64,000 nucleotides of DNA from Chryseobacterium phosphatilyticum. Lineage in GTDB: Bacteria > Bacteroidota > Bacteroidia > Flavobacteriales > Weeksellaceae. Shown in pieces: positions 52,126 through 60,943 of this stretch. A program made the translations under genes and the position numbers. The notes beneath the pieces were generated by a model, which searched no databases, was not told the origin of the DNA, and worked only from the letters and a program-made list of their open reading frames with translations. Position 1 is the stretch's first letter. Each line of letters begins with the position of its first letter. The stretch is taken from the NCBI RefSeq assembly GCF_002899825.2, contig NZ_PPED02000004.1, positions 310,001-374,000 of the forward strand, read 5' to 3'.

Positions 52126-52229
52126 AGCCCTGATTGAGCGGCATGTCTGAGCTCTTTTCTGGATTCTGGCGGCGGCTCTGCCGCCGCCAGAATCCAGAAA
52201 AAGCGAGTAGCGAAAGCAGGTTCCCGGCT
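52126..52229 (+). ncRNA. Candidate structured RNA with long GC-rich hairpin (Flavo-1-like)
   Basis: A perfect 22-bp stem (52155-52176 with 52180-52201, loop TCT) rich in GGCGGC stands out in AT-rich DNA. Around it, AGCC (52126) can pair with GGCT (52226) and CCTG (52129) with CAGG (52217). The flanks TAGCCCTGATTGAGCGG and AGCGAAAGCAGG match a sequence frame I remember between many flavobacterial genes, and the fold resembles the Rfam Flavo-1 motif. No T-run follows. A 73-codon minus-strand frame across it is not credible as a gene. The strand is inferred from the remembered motif. Confidence 0.45.
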
Positions 52230-52298
52230 CCTTATATGAACATCACACTTCAAATAAAATTTTTATCTTAGAAGAAGGTATTTTCTTAATTAAAAAAT

Positions 52299-52499
52299 AT
52301 GGTAGACTACTTTGGTTTTTTTGTGAAATTGACTGTGATTTCTGTCATTATAATGATTGTCAATATTATTTTTGTTCCCTTAAAAACCTATAGAACAGGA
52401 AAGATATTGCTGTTTATAATTGCGGGTATTTTATTTATTATTGGTGCAGGAGGATGCTTTCTCATGAGCATATCTAACGTAGGATCTTACCGATATTAA
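52299..52499 (+). CDS. Small two-span membrane protein
   Basis: A 66-residue hydrophobic protein with two predicted membrane helices (~7-28 and ~36-57) separated by a short basic loop (KTYRTGK). No family is recognised. It starts 43 bp after the palindromic region and ends 50 bp before glyQS. Length, clear ATG and membrane topology favour a real gene. Confidence 0.55.
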   Translation: MVDYFGFFVKLTVISVIIMIVNIIFVPLKTYRTGKILLFIIAGILFIIGAGGCFLMSISNVGSYRY

Positions 52500-52549
52500 T
52501 ATTTTCCCAATAAAAAACATTATTTTTGCACATCAGACATAAAAAAATT

Positions 52550-54091
52550 ATGGCAAAGCAAGAAGATGTTTTCAAGAAAGTGATTTCTCACGCTAAAGAA
52601 TATGGTTTTATTTTCCCTTCAAGTGAGATCTATGATGGTTTATCCGCTGTTTATGATTATGGACAGAACGGGGCTGAACTTAAAAACAATATCAAACAAT
52701 ACTGGTGGAAAGCTATGGTACAGCTTAACGAAAATATTGTAGGTATTGATTCGGCGATCCTTATGCACCCAACGACATGGAAGGCATCGGGCCACGTAGA
52801 CGCTTTCAATGATCCGTTAATTGATAATAAAGATTCTAAGAAACGTTTCAGAGCAGACGTTTTGGTGGAAGATTATTGTGCCAAGATTGAAGATAAAGAA
52901 AATAAAGAAATTGAAAAAGCCGCCAAAAGATTTGGCGAATCTTTCGATAAGGCTCAATTTGAAGCTACAAATCCAAAAGTTTTGGAATACAGAGCAAAAA
53001 GAGAGGCTATTCTTACAAGACTGGCAAAATCATTGGAAAATGAAGATCTTGCTGATGTAAAGGCTTTGATTGAAGAACTTGAAATTGCTGATCCTGATAC
53101 CGGTTCTAAAAACTGGACTGAGGTAAGACAATTCAACTTAATGTTTGGAACTAAGCTTGGAGCTTCTGCAGATAGTGCCATGGATCTTTATTTAAGACCG
53201 GAGACTGCACAGGGTATCTTCGTTAACTTTTTAAATGTACAAAAAACTTCTCGCCACAGACTTCCTTTCGGTATTGCACAGATTGGAAAAGCATTCAGGA
53301 ATGAGATTGTTGCAAGACAGTTTATCTTCAGAATGCGTGAATTCGAACAGATGGAAATGCAGTTTTTCGTAGCTCCGGGTACGGAACTTGAATTTTACGA
53401 GCAGTGGAAACAAAAACGTCTGAACTGGCACATGGCCTTAGGATTAGGTAATGAAAATTACAGGTTCCATGATCATGAGAAACTGGCTCACTACGCCAAT
53501 GCTGCTGCTGATATTGAGTTTAACTTCCCATTTGGATTCAAGGAACTGGAAGGTATTCATTCAAGAACAGATTTCGATTTGAAAGCTCACGAAAAATTCT
53601 CAGGAAGAAAACTTCAGTTCTTCGATCCTGAAAGAAATGAAAACTATGTTCCTTATGTCGTGGAAACTTCTGTAGGGCTAGACAGATTATTCCTTTCTAT
53701 CTTCTCTCACTGCTTAAAAGACGAAGTATTGGAAGATGGTTCAGAAAGAACTGTTTTATCCTTACCTCCGGCGTTAGCGCCAATTAAGGCAGCCATTCTT
53801 CCGTTAATGAAGAGAGATGGTTTAGCAGAGTATGCAGAGAAAATCTTCAATGACCTGAAATATGATTTCAACTTATTCTACGAGGAAAAAGATGCGATCG
53901 GAAAACGTTACAGAAGACAGGATGCGATCGGTACTCCTTATTGTATCACGGTAGATCACGATTCATTAACGGATCATACGGTGACCATCAGAGACAGAGA
54001 TACGATGCAACAGGAAAGAGTCCCGGTTTCAGAATTGAGAAGAATCATTGATGAGAAGACCAACTTCAGAAATTTACTTTCAAAAATATAA
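52550..54091 (+). CDS. glyQS: Glycyl-tRNA synthetase (single-chain, class II)
   Basis: A 513-residue alpha2-type GlyRS charging tRNA-Gly. The class II core is complete: motif 1 region, motif 2 (FRNEIVARQFIFRMREFEQMEMQFF) and motif 3 (ETSVGLDRLFLSI), then an anticodon-binding domain (APIKAAILPLMKRDGLAEYAEKIF ... YRRQDAIGTPYCITVD). The start at 52550 is preferred; an in-frame TTG at 52526 lies inside a -7 box (TATTTTTG, 52521-52528), so it cannot be translated from that promoter. A terminator follows. Confidence 0.96.
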   Translation: MAKQEDVFKKVISHAKEYGFIFPSSEIYDGLSAVYDYGQNGAELKNNIKQYWWKAMVQLNENIVGIDSAILMHPTTWKASGHVDAFNDPLIDNKDSKKRFRADVLVEDYCAKIEDKENKEIEKAAKRFGESFDKAQFEATNPKVLEYRAKREAILTRLAKSLENEDLADVKALIEELEIADPDTGSKNWTEVRQFNLMFGTKLGASADSAMDLYLRPETAQGIFVNFLNVQKTSRHRLPFGIAQIGKAFRNEIVARQFIFRMREFEQMEMQFFVAPGTELEFYEQWKQKRLNWHMALGLGNENYRFHDHEKLAHYANAAADIEFNFPFGFKELEGIHSRTDFDLKAHEKFSGRKLQFFDPERNENYVPYVVETSVGLDRLFLSIFSHCLKDEVLEDGSERTVLSLPPALAPIKAAILPLMKRDGLAEYAEKIFNDLKYDFNLFYEEKDAIGKRYRRQDAIGTPYCITVDHDSLTDHTVTIRDRDTMQQERVPVSELRRIIDEKTNFRNLLSKI

Positions 54092-54094
54092 TAG

Positions 54095-54120
54095 AAAAGC
54101 CCTGATTGTTCAGGGCTTTT
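54095..54120 (+). terminator. Terminator after glyQS
   Basis: AAAAGCCCTG (54095-54104) pairs with CAGGGCTTTT (54111-54120) around a 6-nt loop, then TTAATTTT. It begins 4 bp after the stop. Confidence 0.9.
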
Positions 54121-54137
54121 TTAATTTTCATAAACTT

Positions 54138-54170
54138 TTGACAAATATATTGGAGAAATTATTATTTTTG
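54138..54170 (+). promoter_or_regulatory. Promoter of the lipoprotein gene at 54198
   Basis: TTG (54138-54140, in CTTTTGAC) and TATTTTTG (54163-54170) are spaced 22 bp, within the Bacteroidota consensus. The ATG is 28 bp after the -7 box. Confidence 0.65.
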
Positions 54171-54197
54171 AACGATTTTAAACTAAAAATAATAACC

Positions 54198-55022
54198 ATG
54201 AAGAAATTAATTATTTCATCACTCGCCATGGCAGTGATCGCAAGCTGTAGCTCATCCAATGATGACTCCTCAGACAACAATAACGATAATAATAGTAATA
54301 ATACTCCTTATCTGCTAAAGAAACTTACAGAAACTACACAGGACGGACAAACTTATACTTTAGAATTCAAATATAACGGCGATAAGATCGTTGAATCTTA
54401 CAGCAGTACAGACAATGAAAAGACGGTGTATACTTACAATGGTGACGATATTATAAAAACCGAGGAGTATAAGGGAGCCACCATGAGACAAATGAGAGAG
54501 TTCACTTACACCAACGGAAAGGTTTCTGCTGAAAAAGTAACCCGAAAAGATAATGGTACGCTGGTTTATACCAAAAACTATCAGTATCTGAGTAATACTC
54601 ACGTTAAGTTTAATGAGTATAAAGGGTCTACCTATAGTCCGTCAACAGGAACTCATTCAAATATTCAATTTGCTGATGTAGATGCATATCTTACCAATAG
54701 TGGAAATATCGCTTCCACAAGCTACACTTATAATGGAACAACTTATAATGCAGCCAATACCTACGACAATTCTAACCATCCAATGAAAAATGTAAAAGGT
54801 TATATCAAAATTGATTTGTTTTATCTGGGCGATGGCGAATTGGCATATAATAATTTAATAAGCCGAAGTGAAAATTATTCAGGAACGGTTAGCGGAAATA
54901 ACAAATCGAATGCTGATCACACATTTAATAATTCTGCTTATCCTACAAAGACTGTGATGAAGTATACAAGTTCTTCATTCGGAATCAATACTCATACCTA
55001 TATTTACGAATACAACAAGTAA
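54198..55022 (+). CDS. Lipoprotein with repeated YTYNG-type strands
   Basis: A 274-residue lipoprotein (MKKLIISSLAMAVIASC, Cys17), followed by an Asn/Asp/Ser-rich linker and a region of short beta repeats (KTVYTYNGDD, REFTYTNGK, TSYTYNGTTY). This resembles Bacteroidota DUF4595-like surface lipoproteins; that link is tentative. The ATG at 54198 starts the signal peptide and follows a clear promoter; upstream in-frame codons run into the glyQS end and are rejected. The function is unknown. Confidence 0.8.
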   Translation: MKKLIISSLAMAVIASCSSSNDDSSDNNNDNNSNNTPYLLKKLTETTQDGQTYTLEFKYNGDKIVESYSSTDNEKTVYTYNGDDIIKTEEYKGATMRQMREFTYTNGKVSAEKVTRKDNGTLVYTKNYQYLSNTHVKFNEYKGSTYSPSTGTHSNIQFADVDAYLTNSGNIASTSYTYNGTTYNAANTYDNSNHPMKNVKGYIKIDLFYLGDGELAYNNLISRSENYSGTVSGNNKSNADHTFNNSAYPTKTVMKYTSSSFGINTHTYIYEYNK

Positions 55023-55041
55023 TCCTATCATTTGAAATACT

Positions 55042-55071
55042 AAGCCTTGAACTATTTGTTCAGGGCTTTTT
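55042..55071 (+). terminator. Terminator after the lipoprotein gene
   Basis: AAGCCTTGAAC (55042-55052) pairs with GTTCAGGGCTT (55058-55068), allowing G-U pairs, followed by a T-run. Confidence 0.8.
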
Positions 55072-55121
55072 TTATTTACTGAGCTTATACCTTATTTTAC
55101 TATTTTTAAATTCAAATTATT

Positions 55122-55129
55122 TACATTTG
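55122..55129 (+). promoter_or_regulatory. -7 box of the serine hydrolase gene
   Basis: TACATTTG matches TAnnTTTG and lies 21 bp before the ATG at 55151. It overlaps an in-frame TTG (55127), showing that this TTG is not the start codon. Confidence 0.6.
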
Positions 55130-55150
55130 TCAGAGACCGATTCACAAAAT

Positions 55151-56284
55151 ATGAGACTATTAAAATATATGATAGGCGGTGCTGTAGCCGGAGCAACAGC
55201 AGCTTATTTTCTGGGATATGACTACCTTTTCAGTGGTATTTCCAAAACTTATCTTAAAGGAAAATCAGGAGCTTACATTGACGACGGGGGGCTTTTTCCC
55301 AGTAATCCCATTGCTACAGAGGAACCCATACTATGGATAGAGGACCCTGAATACAATAAAAAGGAACTACCGGAACATTTAGTTGAAAACTTGAAACTTT
55401 CCAGAACAGCTGCCTTTGTGGTCATCAGAAATGGAAAAATCCTTCACGAGCAATATTGGGATGGCTATAATCAATTATCACAGACCAATTCTTTTTCTAT
55501 GGCAAAAGCAATAACCGTAATGCTCCTTGGAAAAGCTCTGGAGGAAGGAATCATTAAAAATATTGAGGATAAGCTTTCCACCTTTTATTCCGAGTTTAAT
55601 GAGAAGGTCTTTGGAAATAATGTAAGTCTTAAAAATCTTGCACAAATGGAATCCGGACTTGACTGGGATGAAAATTATAATAATCCTTTTCTTCCCAATG
55701 CCAAAGCTTATTATGGTAAAAGTCTTGTAAAAGCAGTATTTTCAAGAAAATTTAAGGAAGAGCCGGGAACGAGATTTGAATACCAAAGCGGTTCTACCCA
55801 GCTTCTTGGTTTTGCCCTAAAAAAAGCACTCCATAAACCATTAGCAAGCTATCTGTCAGAAAAATTCTGGATTCCTCTGGGAATGGAGCAAAATGCTAAA
55901 TGGAGTACCGACGATTACGGAATGGAAAAAACCTATTGCTGTATTCATTCCAATGCCAGAGATTTTGCAAAATTAGGACAGTTGTTCCTTGACAATGGCA
56001 AAGTAGGTGATAAACAACTCCTTAATTCTGATTTTATTGAACAAATGAGAACTCCCACAGAGAAATCTGAAAACATCTACGGAATGGGCCTTTGGATTAA
56101 TAATGATAACCCGATCAAACATTACTACTTCCTAGGATTACAAGGACAATATATCATTATGGTTCCGGAATACAATATGGTTATTGTAAGAACGGGAAGC
56201 TATGCCAACAGTCCTAAAAATGACAGAGGAAGGCCGGATCAGGTAAAGTTCCTCGTTAATGAAACAGCAGCCTTATTTCAATAA
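55151..56284 (+). CDS. Beta-lactamase-fold serine hydrolase (class C-like)
   Basis: A 377-residue protein with an N-terminal membrane anchor (MRLLKYMIGGAVAGATAAYF). The catalytic motif SxxK is SMAK (Ser116-Lys119), with the second motif Y-Q-S (EYQSGSTQLLG) in the place of YxN. The fold is of the penicillin-binding/beta-lactamase group (PF00144), which includes esterases and peptidases. Its substrate is not clear. It begins after a -7 box, and the following gene starts 5 bp after its stop, so the two are cotranscribed. Confidence 0.88.
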   Translation: MRLLKYMIGGAVAGATAAYFLGYDYLFSGISKTYLKGKSGAYIDDGGLFPSNPIATEEPILWIEDPEYNKKELPEHLVENLKLSRTAAFVVIRNGKILHEQYWDGYNQLSQTNSFSMAKAITVMLLGKALEEGIIKNIEDKLSTFYSEFNEKVFGNNVSLKNLAQMESGLDWDENYNNPFLPNAKAYYGKSLVKAVFSRKFKEEPGTRFEYQSGSTQLLGFALKKALHKPLASYLSEKFWIPLGMEQNAKWSTDDYGMEKTYCCIHSNARDFAKLGQLFLDNGKVGDKQLLNSDFIEQMRTPTEKSENIYGMGLWINNDNPIKHYYFLGLQGQYIIMVPEYNMVIVRTGSYANSPKNDRGRPDQVKFLVNETAALFQ

Positions 56285-56289
56285 AAATT

Positions 56290-56901
56290 ATGGAAAAATA
56301 CAGTTCAAAAATAGATCACTATATCGAAAAATCTCAGGATTTTGCCAAGCCTGTCTTACATTATCTTCGTGAAACCGTTCATGAATTCTGTCCTGATGCC
56401 GAAGAAACCATGAAATGGAGCTTTCCGCATTTTATCTATAAAGGGAAGAATCTTTGTGCTATGGCCTCTTTCAAGCAACATTGCACATTTGGGTTCTGGC
56501 TGGAAAAGGAGATGACAACAATGAAGGAAATCACTCAAGATATTGAAAAGAATTCGATGTTCAGTCTCGGTAAAATAACAGGAATTGAGGATCTTCCATC
56601 AAAACCTCAGCTCAAAAAAGCGATTAAAGAAGCTATGGAACTTACCGATATGGGGGTTATCATGAAAAAAGCAGCCCCTTCCAAAACGGAGATGGAGATC
56701 CCTGAATATTTTCAAACGGCTTTAGAGGCCAATCAAAAAGCTTTAGATGTTTTTAAAAAGGCATCACCCTCCTTTAGAAAAGAATACATCACCTGGATTA
56801 TGGAAGCCAAAACAGAAGCTACAAGGAATAAAAGAATGGATCAGGCTATAGAATGGATTGCAGAAGGAAAAGGAAGAAACTGGAAATATGAGAGAAAATA
56901 G
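56290..56901 (+). CDS. DUF1801/YdeI-family protein
   Basis: A 203-residue cytoplasmic protein. The N-terminal half (HYLRETVHEFCPDAEETMKWSFPHFIYKGKNLCAMASFKQHCTFGFW) is the DUF1801 fold. The C-terminal half (PEYFQTALEANQKALDVFKKASPSFRKEYITWIMEAKTEATRNKRMDQAIEWIAEGK, in part) is the OmdA/YdeI bacteriocin-protection-like domain. The usual two-domain layout is complete. The function is poorly known. It is coupled with the serine hydrolase upstream. Confidence 0.88.
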   Translation: MEKYSSKIDHYIEKSQDFAKPVLHYLRETVHEFCPDAEETMKWSFPHFIYKGKNLCAMASFKQHCTFGFWLEKEMTTMKEITQDIEKNSMFSLGKITGIEDLPSKPQLKKAIKEAMELTDMGVIMKKAAPSKTEMEIPEYFQTALEANQKALDVFKKASPSFRKEYITWIMEAKTEATRNKRMDQAIEWIAEGKGRNWKYERK

Positions 56902-56982
56902 ATTTACATGATGTTATTCTTCCTAAGACCTTTTAATCTTCTATACTCAAGATAAAGGATCGAAGGCTAAAAATAAATATGA

Positions 56983-58254
56983 TTAATGAAACCTGAAATT
57001 GGCTTCAGGTAGTGTATTATTTTTTAAAAAGGCCTCGTATTCCGGAGATAATTGCGCGCGACCAAAGGTATTTTCGCCGCTCATACTTCCCAGACGAACT
57101 TTATCTTTTCCGAATTTCCGGTTCATGGCATCCATTGCTTTCATGACAGGAAGATGTTGGTTTTGGCTATCTTCTTCAAAAAGGCCAATCTGTCTTTGAT
57201 CTTCAGGAACGAAATCATTTACCATTACACCAGCTCTTTTATAATAAAAACCCTCTTTATAAATCGCTTCAAAAAGCTCATTCACTACCCTTCCAATCAA
57301 AATGGAAGAATTTGTAGGATTAGAAAGAACCCGGGTCATTGCATTTCTATATTCAGGAAGATCTTTTCTGAAACGGTTGGTTTGTACAAAAACAGTGATC
57401 ATTTTACAACAGGTATTTTGTTTTCTCAATCGTTCCGAGCAATACATTCCAAAAGTTTCAACCCGCTCACGAACCTCCTCTTTCTTCGTTAGCATCTCCA
57501 TAAAACTTCTCGTAACCGCTATAGATTTTTTAGGAGAAGGCTCATCCAATTCCAGCTGGCGCATTCCCTTTAACTCATTAATCATTCTGACTCCGTGAAT
57601 TCCCATAACTTTCCGAACCCACATTTCAGGTTTCTGAAGAAGATCCCAGGCTTTATAAACTCCACTGTCGTTCATTTTTGCAGCCAGCTTCCTTCCTATT
57701 CCCCATACATCACCTATATTAAGCCATTTCAGGGCTTTTTCAATTTTCTCAGAGGTATCCAAGATGTAAACACCATCAAACTTTTCCGGAAAATCTTTTA
57801 CAATCCTATTGGCGACCTTACATAAAGTCTTCGTCGGAGCAATACCTATGCTCACGGGAATATTTTCCCTTTCCTTAATCTCGTCTTTGATTTTAACGCA
57901 ATACTCCTGAATATCAATATACTTAAATCCTGTCAGGTCCAAAAAGAGCTCATCAATACTATAAATTTCATAATCAATCACATACGATTTTGAGATATTG
58001 ATGACCTGCTGACTTTTGTAATTATACAATTCAAATTTTGCAGAAAAGCTTTTCACATCATGTTTTTGAAAAAGCTCTTTATATTTGAATGCCGGTGCAG
58101 CCATAGGAATCCCTAAATCTTTTGCTTCCTTACTTCTGGACACAACACAACCATCGTTGTTCGAAAGAACGACAACAGGTTTCCCCTCAAGATCAGGATC
58201 TAAAGTCCTCTCACAGGAAACAAAAAAGTTATTGCAGTCTACCAAAGCATACAT
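56983..58254 (-). CDS. umuC: Y-family translesion DNA polymerase (UmuC-like)
   Basis: 423 residues. Palm motifs are MYALVDCNNFFVSCER (metal-binding Asp6) and the conserved YSIDELFLD. The IGIAPTKTLCKVAN region and DVWGIGRKLAAKMNDSG (helix-hairpin-helix) follow, with a little-finger domain and a C-terminal tail. It is an error-prone lesion-bypass polymerase. No umuD lies upstream; the other side is the antiporter gene. The ATG at 58254 starts the canonical MYALVDCNNFF; an in-frame TTG at 58293 is rejected. A TAATTTTG -7 box is on the minus strand at 58276-58283. Confidence 0.92.
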   Translation of the reverse strand: MYALVDCNNFFVSCERTLDPDLEGKPVVVLSNNDGCVVSRSKEAKDLGIPMAAPAFKYKELFQKHDVKSFSAKFELYNYKSQQVINISKSYVIDYEIYSIDELFLDLTGFKYIDIQEYCVKIKDEIKERENIPVSIGIAPTKTLCKVANRIVKDFPEKFDGVYILDTSEKIEKALKWLNIGDVWGIGRKLAAKMNDSGVYKAWDLLQKPEMWVRKVMGIHGVRMINELKGMRQLELDEPSPKKSIAVTRSFMEMLTKKEEVRERVETFGMYCSERLRKQNTCCKMITVFVQTNRFRKDLPEYRNAMTRVLSNPTNSSILIGRVVNELFEAIYKEGFYYKRAGVMVNDFVPEDQRQIGLFEEDSQNQHLPVMKAMDAMNRKFGKDKVRLGSMSGENTFGRAQLSPEYEAFLKNNTLPEANFRFH

Positions 58255-58370
58255 AGTGAGAAAGAAATGTTTATACAAAATTATGGTTTTCAAAGAATAA
58301 AAACAGTCTTAACATTAAAATTAACACAAGCTTTAACAAATTAATGATCAGCCTATTAAACATTTTTAAC

Positions 58371-58405
58371 ACGTCAGATTTTGTCGCATTAGAGAGTTAA
58401 TTTTA
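58371..58405 (+). promoter_or_regulatory. Fifth, weaker copy of the YGWCR-pair promoter (no gene seen downstream)
   Basis: ACGTCAGATTTTGTCG (58371-58386) has CGTCA and TGTCG spaced 10 bp, and 11 bp later TAATTTTA (58398-58405), which fits TAnnTTTG except for the last base. The geometry equals that of the four copies at 60.2-62.2 kb. Downstream on the plus strand is only the 3' end of the antiporter, in antisense. Because YGWCR is its own complement, the site could also affect the minus-strand umuC gene. Confidence 0.45.
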
Positions 58406-58423
58406 CCTACAAAAACATTTATT

Positions 58424-60004
58424 TTAAATCATCTTCAAACGTTCTTCTTCCAGATCAAGTTGATAAAGCTGATGACGGATAATCTCTTCATTGATGGAGA
58501 CATCTTTATTCAGCTCTGAAAGAAATTGTCTCTGACTTTCCAGCATTTCAAGAAAAATAACTTTGTTTTTTGTACTCATCCATTCTGTGTCGTTCGCTTT
58601 ATTTTTTTCTTCCCAATGCTTTAACATACGCTCCAGACCAGCATGACTTTGAAGTTCATTTTCATGTTTATTTTTAAGAAAATGATACACATGCTGCTTG
58701 AGTTTCTGCTTTATTTCCTGACGGGCCTTTTCTTCTTTTTCATCATCAATAAAATCATCAAATACATGTCCGAACCTTATAATGTATGGCAAGGTCAATC
58801 CTTGAACAAGAAGAGTAAGCAATATCACGACAAAAGTGATGAACAAAATGAGATTTCTGTTGGGAAAAGGAGCCCCGTGAAGGCTAATAGGAATGGCAAG
58901 TGCTGCAGCCAGCGACACCACTCCCCTCATCCCGGTCCAGCCAAGTATAAGTGGCATCATAAATCGCCTCCTGTTGGAAGATGCTCTGGGAGCTACAGTA
59001 GGTCTAAAGATAATAGTAGCCAGCATTGCGGCATACGAACTAATAATTCTGGCTGCAATAAGAATACCTGTTACAAGCACCCCGTAATTAATGGCTGTCA
59101 TCAAAGGAATTCCTTCTGAGCGTAAGCCTCCTACAATTTCGGGAAGCTCCAAACCTATGATCAAAAATACAATCCCGTTCAGAATAAATACAAAGCTCTC
59201 CCAGACACTGTATCCTCTTATCCGGCTTGTACTGCTTAAAAAGATCAATCGTTTACTAGACATATACAAACCTCCGCACACCACAGCTAATACGCCGGAA
59301 CTGTGAAATTGCTCTGCCAGCCAATACATGAGATAGGGCTCGATAAGGGTCAAAGCAATATCTGAGGATGCATCCGTGGGCAATCGTTTATGAATTTGCA
59401 CAAAAATCCAGGCTAATAGCAATCCGAGACCTGCCCCACCAATAATCATCCACAAAAAGGTAAGAGAGGCTTCCTGCCATACAAATTGTCCTGTACCAAT
59501 AGCAATAAGTGCAAAACGGAAAATAATCAAAGAAGAAGCATCATTTAATAAACTCTCACCTTCCAGAATAGCCGAGGTTGTTTTAGGGATTTTCACGAAT
59601 TTCATAATAGCTCCGGTGCTTACCGCATCAGGTGGAGAGACAATCCCTCCAAGCAAAAATCCCAGAGCGATACTAAATCCGGGAATAAAATAATTAGAAA
59701 CAACAGCCACGGACAATGCCGTAAAGAATACGACAAGAAAAGCAAAGCTGCCGATAATCCGCCACCATCTCCTCATTTCTTTAAAGGAAATAGACCAGGA
59801 TGCCTCAAATAATAAAGGAGGTAAGAAAATAAAAAAAATGAGATCGGGATTAATTTTTACAGTAGGAAGACCGGGCACAAAGCTTACAAGCAATCCAAAC
59901 ACGACCAATAAAATAGGATAGGCTATTTTGAGTTTTGTAGCCCACATATTTAAGAGGACAATAGCGGCTATCATTGCCAGAAAAAAAGGTAAAACGGTAT
60001 GCAT
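58424..60004 (-). CDS. Na+/H+ antiporter, CPA1 family (NhaP-like)
   Basis: A 526-residue inner membrane protein with about 12 membrane helices up to residue ~410 and a cytoplasmic helical tail (~415-526). Conserved CPA1 sequences are present: FLPPLLFEASWSI, GGIVSPPDAVSTGAI (the ion-binding Asp region), LEGESLLNDASSLI and GWTGMRGVVSLAAALAIP. It should exchange Na+ or K+ for H+ for pH and salt balance. It is a single gene; the direction of transport and ion are not certain. Confidence 0.93.
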   Translation of the reverse strand: MHTVLPFFLAMIAAIVLLNMWATKLKIAYPILLVVFGLLVSFVPGLPTVKINPDLIFFIFLPPLLFEASWSISFKEMRRWWRIIGSFAFLVVFFTALSVAVVSNYFIPGFSIALGFLLGGIVSPPDAVSTGAIMKFVKIPKTTSAILEGESLLNDASSLIIFRFALIAIGTGQFVWQEASLTFLWMIIGGAGLGLLLAWIFVQIHKRLPTDASSDIALTLIEPYLMYWLAEQFHSSGVLAVVCGGLYMSSKRLIFLSSTSRIRGYSVWESFVFILNGIVFLIIGLELPEIVGGLRSEGIPLMTAINYGVLVTGILIAARIISSYAAMLATIIFRPTVAPRASSNRRRFMMPLILGWTGMRGVVSLAAALAIPISLHGAPFPNRNLILFITFVVILLTLLVQGLTLPYIIRFGHVFDDFIDDEKEEKARQEIKQKLKQHVYHFLKNKHENELQSHAGLERMLKHWEEKNKANDTEWMSTKNKVIFLEMLESQRQFLSELNKDVSINEEIIRHQLYQLDLEEERLKMI

Positions 60005-60196
60005 TATGTTGTGTTTTTTAATTCAGACTCTTCTCATTTATCTCTTCAAATTAATGAAAGGAATTTATTGTACAAATATACAGTCAATTCAAATTTGACG
60101 AATCATTTTTATGATCTTATCCAAACTTAATTACCAAGCACACAAAACAGTAAATAACTAATTCTTTACAACAAATTCACGTAAAATTTTTATAAT

Positions 60197-60231
60197 ACGT
60201 CGAGTTTCGTCGCTTACATCCTATATTTTTG
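60197..60231 (+). promoter_or_regulatory. YGWCR-pair promoter copy 1 (M15 peptidase gene)
   Basis: ACGTCGAGTTTCGTCG (60197-60212) holds CGTCG twice with starts 10 bp apart, then 11 bp later the -7 box TATTTTTG (60224-60231), 20 bp before the ATG at 60252. No normal -33 TTG lies at the usual spacing, which suggests activator dependence. Confidence 0.75.
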
Positions 60232-60251
60232 ACTAACAATAGAATAACACC

Positions 60252-60752
60252 ATGGACAAAGTAACATCAGAGCGCATTCAGAAACTTCACCCGCTCATCA
60301 GAGAAGAAGTAAAACAAATCATTAAAGAGTGTGATAAAGCTCTTACGGGCAGAGCAAAAGTAAGAATCACTCAGGGACTACGGTCTTTCGAGGAGCAGGA
60401 AAAGCTGTATGCTATCGGAAGAATTACTTCAGGAAAAAAGGTAACCAATGCCAAAGCCGGACAAAGCATCCACAATTATGGCCTTGCTGTAGATATCTGC
60501 CTGATCATTGATGGGAAAACCGCAAGCTGGGATACCGCAAAAGATTGGGACAATGATCAGGTAGCTGACTGGTATGAATGTGTGAAAATTTTTGCCCAAC
60601 ATGGATGGGATTGGGGAGGAAACTGGAAAACATTTAAGGACCTTCCGCATTTCGAGAAAAAGAAGATTCCAGCTCCCAAAGGCTCTATAAAAACCAGCTG
60701 GAGAATATTAATCAAACTACCTAAAGATCAGGAAAATTACGTTATATTTTAA
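60252..60752 (+). CDS. M15-family peptidoglycan peptidase (endolysin-like)
   Basis: A 166-residue enzyme of the VanY/CwlK/L-alanyl-D-glutamate peptidase type. Zinc ligands are His74 and Asp81 (SIHNYGLAVD) and His133 (LPHFE); ITQGLRSFEEQEKLYA is the conserved first motif. It has no signal peptide, as in phage endolysins and delivered effectors, so it needs a partner to reach peptidoglycan. The gene is preceded by copy 1 of the shared promoter, separately from the next gene. No phage structural genes are visible. Confidence 0.9.
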   Translation: MDKVTSERIQKLHPLIREEVKQIIKECDKALTGRAKVRITQGLRSFEEQEKLYAIGRITSGKKVTNAKAGQSIHNYGLAVDICLIIDGKTASWDTAKDWDNDQVADWYECVKIFAQHGWDWGGNWKTFKDLPHFEKKKIPAPKGSIKTSWRILIKLPKDQENYVIF

Positions 60753-60780
60753 TTCTCTTTTTTTGGAAATTAATTAATAT

Positions 60781-60815
60781 ACGACACGTTCTGTCGCTTC
60801 CCCGTCCTACCTTTG
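60781..60815 (+). promoter_or_regulatory. YGWCR-pair promoter copy 2 (patatin gene)
   Basis: ACGACACGTTCTGTCG (60781-60796): CGACA and TGTCG, starts 10 bp apart and here forming a perfect dyad. The -7 box TACCTTTG (60808-60815) follows at 11 bp. The leader to the ATG at 60944 is ~120 nt and AT-rich. Confidence 0.78.
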
Positions 60816-60943
60816 CTTTACAAGAAAACAACAAAAAAGCAATAAATCTAAAAGACAAAACCACTATTTTCTACGATCTGTTAAATAGCTCTATAGATTT
60901 AAAATTGCATGTGTTCTTTTAAAAAAATAATTAAAAATATCAC

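Noticed and set aside
52126..52229. Hammerhead ribozyme
   Set aside because: CCTGATTGAG resembles CUGAUGAG, but the required core and the GAAA plus cleavage-site arrangement are not present.
52032..52253. 73-codon minus-strand frame over the GC-rich hairpin
   Set aside because: The frame is explained by the inverted repeat; the RNA structure is the better explanation.
60252..60752. Prophage lysis gene
   Set aside because: The peptidase is endolysin-like, but no holin, spanin, terminase, capsid, tail or integrase gene is seen nearby, and its promoter is shared with non-phage genes.
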